From Stieleria magnilauensis (GTDB lineage Bacteria > Planctomycetota > Planctomycetia > Pirellulales > Pirellulaceae), in assembly GCA_007753675.1 (NCBI GenBank), contig CP036432.1:6646875-6710874 (forward strand): a stretch of 64,000 nt of DNA, written 5' to 3'. Positions 58,365 to 64,000 of the stretch are shown piece by piece. The first letter of the stretch is position 1; every line of letters starts with the position of its first letter. The position numbers were made by a program, and so were the translations under genes. The notes beneath the pieces are model-generated. The model had not been told where the DNA came from, ran no database searches, and saw only the letters and a list, made by a program, of their open reading frames with translations.

Positions 58365-61300
58365 ACCACGAGCCAAGCACCAATCACCCGCCCATCGACG
58401 ACGACGACTTGCGACAGTCCCTGCTGGAGCTGCATTACGGATTGCTGGAAGACGACGAGTCGGCGGCGTTGAAACAACGCATCGAAACCGATCCGGTCGT
58501 GGCACAGCGGTGGGCCGAGACGCTGCTGGTCGCCTCGAAACTGGCCGTCGCCGCCAAGGTCACCGCGCCGGCCAGACGGGACACCATCGCTGCCCCGCCG
58601 GTCGAGACATCGGTCGAGACGCCGGTCATCCCGCCGACGGTTCCACCGACGCCGCGCCAACCGGCAAACACGCATCGGCCGAGCCACCGGGCGCCTGCGT
58701 CGGTGCCTTCCGCAGATGTCTCGTCCGCAGATGCCTCACCCACAGCCCCCGATCGCTTTCTGCGTCTGTGGCTGGGATCGCTGGCGACCGCGGCGACGCT
58801 GGCGATCGCCATCAGCGGCATTCGCTACCTGAACCAGCGCCCTGCATCGCCCGACGTCGGTCTGCGTGTGGCGGTGCAACCGGTCGCCGGAGCCGACGCC
58901 GCTGCGCGAAACGAGTTCCTGGTCGCCGTGGGTCCTCAACCCGTCGATCCGACGCTCAGCGACACGCTGGATCCATCGATGCCGGTAGTGCCGGCAACGA
59001 TCTCCTTCAAGGTCCTCTCCCAAGGCGCCGTGCTGTTCTTCGGGACCTCCGAAACGACGGGGCAAGGCCCCTGCCGGATTCGCGTGCCCGACGACATCGC
59101 GATTCCCGGGGATGCGGTCTTGCACGTCGACGCCCATCCGACCGGTCGCAAGGGTCTGGTGCGATTGACGGTGCCGCTAGAACCGACGCGTTGTTTAACG
59201 TTCCTGTCGACCGATCGACCGGTTTATCGCCCCGGCGAAACCGTGTTCTTTCGGTCGGTCACGCTGAATCGTCGAACGCTCGCGGCGCATCTCGATGTGC
59301 CGATCCGTTTTGAACTCTTCGACGCCAGCGGTGCGACGGTTCAAGGCGCGATTCTGGAAGGCGTCTCTGAGCGGGGCGTCGGCAACGGCGCGTTTGTGAT
59401 TCCAGAATCCGCGCCCGGTGGAACGTACCAGTTGATCGCCAAAAGTCTGGACGGATTTTTCCCGGACCAGGTCTGCGAATTGGAAGTGCGCCGTTACCGA
59501 GCGGTTCGATTGAAAACGGATCTCGAATTCTCCAAACGATCCTACAGTGCCTCCGACCGCGTCGAGGCCACGTTGACCGTCCGCCGGGCGGATGATTCGA
59601 TCCCCGTCGCCGCCCCGGCACGCATTCAAGCCGTCGTCGACGGCGACGTCATTCATCAATCCACCAGCTCACTGGGTATCAACGGAGAGCTTGCGGTCGC
59701 GTTCGACTTGCCCAAAGTGATCCGCGAGGGCGAGGGCACGTTATCGATCGCGATCGACGATGGCTCGGTCACCGAAACCGCCGCCCGCCCGATCCCGATT
59801 CACACCGGACGCGCGGAAGTCGATTTTTATCCCGAAGGCGGCTACTTGGTCGGTGGGGTCACCAACCGCGTCTACTTTGCCGCACGGGACCCCGATGGCA
59901 ATCCGATCGAGATCGCGGGCGAAGTCCTTTCGCAAGCCGGGCGGATGGTCGCCAGCATCAAAACGGTTCGCGACGGCATGGGGCGGTTCGAATTCAAGCC
60001 CGAGTCGGGACAACGTTACTCGCTGAGGATCACGTCGCCGCTGGACATCACCGAGACACCTTGGTTGCCATCGGTCGTCGAGGCCTTGCCGGTGCTGGAT
60101 ACCGGCGACGGTGTGTTTGATCCCGGCGAACCGATCTCGATGACCCTTCGCAGCACCAAACGTCGACCGTGCATCGTTCGCGTGGTCTGCCGCGGCGAAC
60201 TGGTGGGGGTCAAGACGACTGAAATCGGAATCGGTGACACGTCCGTGACTGTACCGATTCAAGACCGCGCCGCCGGCGTGATTCGGGTCACGGTGCTGGA
60301 TGCCAGTGGCGAGACGGCGACCCCGCTAGTCGAACGACTGGTCTATCGCAAAGCCGTCAAGAAGCTGAACGTCACCGCCAGTGTGGACGATGACCGTCGC
60401 GTCCATTCGCCCGGCGAGTCGGTGCGGATGACGATCGCAGTCACCGACGAAAACGACCAACCCGTCCCCGGAGCGGTCTTGGGTGTCCGCGTCGTGGACG
60501 ACGCCGCCCTCAGCTTGCGACAACAGGATCTGCCGTCGATCGCAACCCATTTCTTCTTGACCAGCGAGGTTCAATCGCCGGAGGATTTGGAACACGCCGA
60601 TTTCTATCTCGACGATTCGCCCGAGGCGGCCGAGAGTTTAGATTTGTTGCTGGGCACCCAGGGCTGGCGACGGTTTGTCAGTGGATCACCAGATCAGTTT
60701 CATGAAACCTTTCGCGACGCCTTGACGCGTTTGCTGGAACTGGACGGACAACGATCGGAATTGACCAGCCGGACGCAATCGAACGAGGCGACGATCGCGG
60801 CCCAGTTGCACGAATACCAACTGCGCATCGCAGCAGCCTGGCGGAGCTTTGTTTCCGAAGTCCGCATCGCGTTGATCTTGATCGGCGCGTTTTGGTTGAT
60901 CGGTTTGTTGGTCCGCCCGCGAAAAGCCGGCGCGGTCGCCGCCGGACTGCTGTTGTTCGCTGCGATCATGCTCTCGCAATCCGGTTGCGGCAGCCAAGGG
61001 AACTATCGCGTGGAGGCGACTTCGGAATCCGCCCGCGATCAGATGACCGCCGGCGACATCGCACCGATGATGGAAGCACCGTCGGAATCAAGCTCCGCCG
61101 ATGAAGCACAATTTCGAAGCCAAGAAGAACAAGCCGAAGCATCCGGTGCGGATGCGGGCGCTACCCAGCCGTTTGTCCAACGCGTCGTCCAGGCATTCTT
61201 GGGCCAGCGTGGCTCGAAGGTGCCGACCGAAGTGTCACAGACGCGGCTGACCCCGGAACAACTGCAACGCCTGGCAAAGTCGCGTGACCTGGACGCGCAA

Positions 61301-63493
61301 GCTTTGGCCGATCAATTGATGGACGAATTGCGGTTTCCGATTCGCCAGTACGCCCATCTGCATCGCCGCAGCGAAGACGATGTCCGCAGCGACTTCACCG
61401 AAACGGTGTATTGGAATCCGATGATGGTGACCGATTCAACGGGAACGGCGACGATTCGATTCGATCTTTCGGACTCGCTGACGATGTTCCGCGTGGACGT
61501 CGACGCGCACAGCACCGACGGCCGGTTGGGCAGCGGCGGCGGCGCGGTCGTGACCGAGATTCCGATTCAAGTCGAACCGAAACTGCCGTTGGAAGTCACC
61601 GGCGGCGATCGCATCGACCTGCCCGTGGGACTGGTCAATGCGACCGACCAAGACGGAGCGTTCGAAGTTCAATTGCAACTGGACCCGGCATTCACGGCGA
61701 CTCGTCGGTCTGGACTGACCTCCGTTGCCGCCGGCGATCGAACCACGGAAATCTTTTCCTTGAACGTCACCGAACCGGCCAAACCCACCGAGGCCAAGGT
61801 CCGCGTCTCGGCCACGCTTAGCGGCAGCACGTTTGCCGATCAGGTCGAACGATCCGTGCGAATCGTTCCCGACGGGTTTCCGTTTGACGTTTCTCAATCT
61901 GGATCACTGTCCAAGTCGGCTTCTCTGTCGTCGAACTTGCCCGATTCTGTGGTGCCCGGTTCGTTATCGGCCGTCATGGAATTTTTCCCGAGCCCCCGAT
62001 CGCAATTGAGCGCGGGATTGGAAAGCATCTTGCGCGAGCCGCATGGGTGTTTCGAACAAGCGTCGGCTTCGAACTATCCCAACGTGATGGCGTTTCAATT
62101 GTTGCAACTTGAAGGCGTGGTGGATGACCGTGCCGAACGCCGCACCGTGTCGCTGTTGCGTCGCGGCTATCGAAAACTGACCAGCTACGAATGTTCCACG
62201 CTGGGGTATGAATGGTTCGGCAACGATCCCGGCCACGAAGCGTTGTCGGCATTCGGACTGATGCAGTTTTCCGAGATGGCAAAGATGATCGACATCGATC
62301 GCGAGATGCTCAGTCGCACCCGCAACTGGTTGCTCTCTAGACGTGACGGCAAGGGCGGATTCAAACGCAACCCACGCCACCTTCATGTCTGGTCGGTCCA
62401 GCAAGAGGTCGTCAATGCGTACTTGTTGTGGGCGCTTTCGCAAGCCGATTGGGCCGCGGGTGATGCGTCCGCGACGGCTTCGGAACTGTCGGCCGAATTG
62501 GATGCGATGCAACGCGTGGCAGAATCCTCTGACGATCCCTATTTGATCGCGTTGTCCGCCATCACACTGGCCAATGTGGGCCGAGACCGTCAGGCGGCGA
62601 CGTTGCTGGACCGGCTTGTGGAACTTCAAAACACAGACGGCAGTTTCATCGGAAAAACGACGATCACGCAAAGCGGCGGGATCTCGCGGACCGTCGAGAC
62701 GACCGCGCTGGCGATTCTGGCGTTGGCCCGCAACGACAACCATCGCGGCGTGGCACAGAAAGCGGCGACGTGGCTGATCGAAAATCGACGCGGCGGCGGG
62801 TTCGGATCGACGCAAGCGACGGTGTTGGCGCTCAAGGCCTTGATCGCGATGCACGATCAAATGGTCGGCGGCGACGGCGGCAGCGTCGATGTTCTGGTCG
62901 ATGGCGAGGTCGTTGAAACGGTTCGCTGGGACGGGCGTCCCGCCGAGGGCGTGACGTGGCAGATGACACCGGCGATGATCGACGCCTTCGTTTCCGATCC
63001 CACCACGCGATTGACACTTCGCAGCAGCGATGCCGCAAACCTGCCCTTCACGCTCCGCTTCACCGGGCGGACGACGTCGCCGTCAAGTGACCCCGAATGC
63101 CCGATCGCGATGAAGCTGTCCTTTGCCGGGCAGTCCGATCAAGCGAACGTCCAAAGCGGCGATGCGATCGATGTCATCGCAGAGGTGAACAACGTGACGA
63201 ACACCGGATGCCCGATGACCGTCGCCGTGGTCGGACTTCCCGGAGGCCTTGAACCGGTCATCGAGAGCTTGGAGAAGCTTCGTGAATCGGGTGAAATTGA
63301 TTTCTACGAACTGCGCGGCCGCGAAGTCATCTTGTATTGGCGGACCTTCGCACCGACTGAATCCAAGCGGATTCCGATCGCCTGTGTCGCCCAGATCGCG
63401 GGAAAATACACCGGACCGCCCAGTCGGGCGTACCTGTATTACACCGCCGAATCGAAGACCTGGCACAAGCCGTTGGTCGTAGAGATCAAGTAG
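58361..63493 (+). CDS. Anti-sigma-like head fused to alpha-2-macroglobulin
   Basis: 1710 residues. Residues 1-65 (SLLELHYGLLEDDESAALKQ ... WAETLLVASKLA) resemble planctomycete anti-sigma factors, without a zinc motif. A Pro-rich linker leads to a membrane segment (about 136-153). Macroglobulin domains follow, with the bait-type MG1/MG2 start STDRPVYRPGETVFFRSV near 285-302. Around 834-875 lie two membrane helices with a short basic loop, then LSQSGC (Cys876), like a lipobox. The second half holds FTETVYWNPMMVTDSTGTA and the thioester motif EPHGCFEQ (Cys1230, Gln1233), then the alpha/alpha toroid with LLSRRDGKGGFKRNP. It is the coupled partner of the upstream ECF sigma factor. A protease trap or sensor controlling that sigma factor is inferred. 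Confidence 0.88.
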   Translation: MNHEPSTNHPPIDDDDLRQSLLELHYGLLEDDESAALKQRIETDPVVAQRWAETLLVASKLAVAAKVTAPARRDTIAAPPVETSVETPVIPPTVPPTPRQPANTHRPSHRAPASVPSADVSSADASPTAPDRFLRLWLGSLATAATLAIAISGIRYLNQRPASPDVGLRVAVQPVAGADAAARNEFLVAVGPQPVDPTLSDTLDPSMPVVPATISFKVLSQGAVLFFGTSETTGQGPCRIRVPDDIAIPGDAVLHVDAHPTGRKGLVRLTVPLEPTRCLTFLSTDRPVYRPGETVFFRSVTLNRRTLAAHLDVPIRFELFDASGATVQGAILEGVSERGVGNGAFVIPESAPGGTYQLIAKSLDGFFPDQVCELEVRRYRAVRLKTDLEFSKRSYSASDRVEATLTVRRADDSIPVAAPARIQAVVDGDVIHQSTSSLGINGELAVAFDLPKVIREGEGTLSIAIDDGSVTETAARPIPIHTGRAEVDFYPEGGYLVGGVTNRVYFAARDPDGNPIEIAGEVLSQAGRMVASIKTVRDGMGRFEFKPESGQRYSLRITSPLDITETPWLPSVVEALPVLDTGDGVFDPGEPISMTLRSTKRRPCIVRVVCRGELVGVKTTEIGIGDTSVTVPIQDRAAGVIRVTVLDASGETATPLVERLVYRKAVKKLNVTASVDDDRRVHSPGESVRMTIAVTDENDQPVPGAVLGVRVVDDAALSLRQQDLPSIATHFFLTSEVQSPEDLEHADFYLDDSPEAAESLDLLLGTQGWRRFVSGSPDQFHETFRDALTRLLELDGQRSELTSRTQSNEATIAAQLHEYQLRIAAAWRSFVSEVRIALILIGAFWLIGLLVRPRKAGAVAAGLLLFAAIMLSQSGCGSQGNYRVEATSESARDQMTAGDIAPMMEAPSESSSADEAQFRSQEEQAEASGADAGATQPFVQRVVQAFLGQRGSKVPTEVSQTRLTPEQLQRLAKSRDLDAQALADQLMDELRFPIRQYAHLHRRSEDDVRSDFTETVYWNPMMVTDSTGTATIRFDLSDSLTMFRVDVDAHSTDGRLGSGGGAVVTEIPIQVEPKLPLEVTGGDRIDLPVGLVNATDQDGAFEVQLQLDPAFTATRRSGLTSVAAGDRTTEIFSLNVTEPAKPTEAKVRVSATLSGSTFADQVERSVRIVPDGFPFDVSQSGSLSKSASLSSNLPDSVVPGSLSAVMEFFPSPRSQLSAGLESILREPHGCFEQASASNYPNVMAFQLLQLEGVVDDRAERRTVSLLRRGYRKLTSYECSTLGYEWFGNDPGHEALSAFGLMQFSEMAKMIDIDREMLSRTRNWLLSRRDGKGGFKRNPRHLHVWSVQQEVVNAYLLWALSQADWAAGDASATASELSAELDAMQRVAESSDDPYLIALSAITLANVGRDRQAATLLDRLVELQNTDGSFIGKTTITQSGGISRTVETTALAILALARNDNHRGVAQKAATWLIENRRGGGFGSTQATVLALKALIAMHDQMVGGDGGSVDVLVDGEVVETVRWDGRPAEGVTWQMTPAMIDAFVSDPTTRLTLRSSDAANLPFTLRFTGRTTSPSSDPECPIAMKLSFAGQSDQANVQSGDAIDVIAEVNNVTNTGCPMTVAVVGLPGGLEPVIESLEKLRESGEIDFYELRGREVILYWRTFAPTESKRIPIACVAQIAGKYTGPPSRAYLYYTAESKTWHKPLVVEIK

Positions 63494-63501
63494 TGCTGTT
63501 G

Positions 63502-64000
63502 TCTAGCCTTGAGGCGCATTCCCGCTCGCTGCGAAGCAGCAAGCGGGCGGCTGAAGCCTGCACACCAGCGCACGTTGGTGTCTAGCCTTTAGGCGATTCC
63601 TCACGCGCTGCGGAGCAGCGAGGCGGGCGGCTAAAGCCTGCACACCAGCGCACGTTGGTGTTTAGCCTTTAGGCGATTCCTCACGCGCTGCGAAGCAGCA
63701 AGACGGGCGGCTAAAGCCTGCACACCAGCGCACGTTGGTGTCTAGCCTTGAGGCGATTCCTCACGCGCTGCGGAGCAGCAAGACGAGCGGCTGAAGCCTG
63801 CACACCAGCGCACGTTGGTGTCTAGCCTTGAGGCGATTCCTTACGCGCTGCGAAGCAGCGAGACGGGCGGCTAAAGCCTGCACACCAGCGCACGTTGGTG
63901 TCTAGCCTTGAGGCGATTCCACACGCGCTGCGAAGCAGCAAGACGGGCGGCTAAAGCCTGCACACCAGCGCACGTTGGTGTCTAGCCTTGAGGCGATTCC
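63502..64000 (+). repeat. 80-bp tandem repeat array running off the right edge
   Basis: Units start at 63502, 63581, 63661, 63741, 63821, 63901 and 63981; the first is 79 bp, others 80, the last is cut by the window end. Each unit contains the hairpin GCTGCGAAGCAGC (or GCTGCGGAGCAGC) and the imperfect palindrome ACACCAGCGCACGTTGGTGT. Whole units are repeated, with no unique spacers. Period 80 is not a multiple of 3, so it does not encode a protein repeat. Confidence 0.93.

Noticed and set aside
63502..64000. Regular repeats considered as a CRISPR array
   Set aside because: The complete 80-bp unit is repeated without unique spacers, and no cas gene is present.

Overview
The window looks like chromosome from a planctomycete of the Pirellulaceae (Rhodopirellula/Stieleria-like). 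Diagnostic features are the DUF1592/DUF1585 cytochrome-type protein next to a DUF1552 protein, two secreted giants with the planctomycete LEPR-XLL type N-terminal motif, dockerin-like and PEP-CTERM ends, a sulfatase, a Ser/Thr kinase carrying a DUF1080-like domain, ECF sigma factors with fused partners, and many short dispersed repeats. No tRNA, rRNA or CRISPR array was recognised by eye.

1-15.2 kb: secreted or exported catabolic proteins with clear decay. A DUF1592 gene runs off the left edge beside its DUF1552 partner. An isolated C-terminal piece of a second DUF1592-type gene abuts a LamG-like gene. After an intact membrane/spermidine-synthase fusion comes a fucosidase C-terminal fragment, an intact GH116 glycosidase and a second GH116 interrupted by one in-frame TAA.

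15.2-30.1 kb: an acidic Tyr-rich secreted protein, a C39-like membrane protein, a three-gene kinase/sigma operon (secreted protein, kinase, sigma factor), a TlpA-like thioredoxin, a LEPR-XLL/propeller/GEVED/dockerin protein, a sulfatase and two small exported proteins. 30.1-32 kb is repeat-rich and nearly gene-free.

32-50.4 kb: housekeeping and envelope genes: argH, a conserved-looking exported protein of unknown function, tadA-tadB-tadC for Flp-type pilus assembly, a Gfo/Idh/MocA oxidoreductase, a small thioredoxin, a MurB homologue lacking the usual catalytic Ser/Cys followed by an FtsQ-position membrane protein, a large LEPR-type metalloprotease with a dockerin-like end, argC and a CPBP membrane protease.

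50.4-64 kb: a BatA/VWA-type membrane protein; an accessory stretch (53.7-55.8 kb) where a retropepsin-like protease and its small partner lie between two direct copies of a structured repeat; a CAP-domain PEP-CTERM protein; a PNPOx-like flavoprotein; and a translationally coupled pair of an ECF sigma factor and a 1710-residue protein that joins an anti-sigma-like cytoplasmic head to an alpha-2-macroglobulin. The window ends inside an 80-bp tandem repeat array. The sigma/anti-sigma-macroglobulin pair is the most interesting candidate system; the repeat-bracketed protease module is second.
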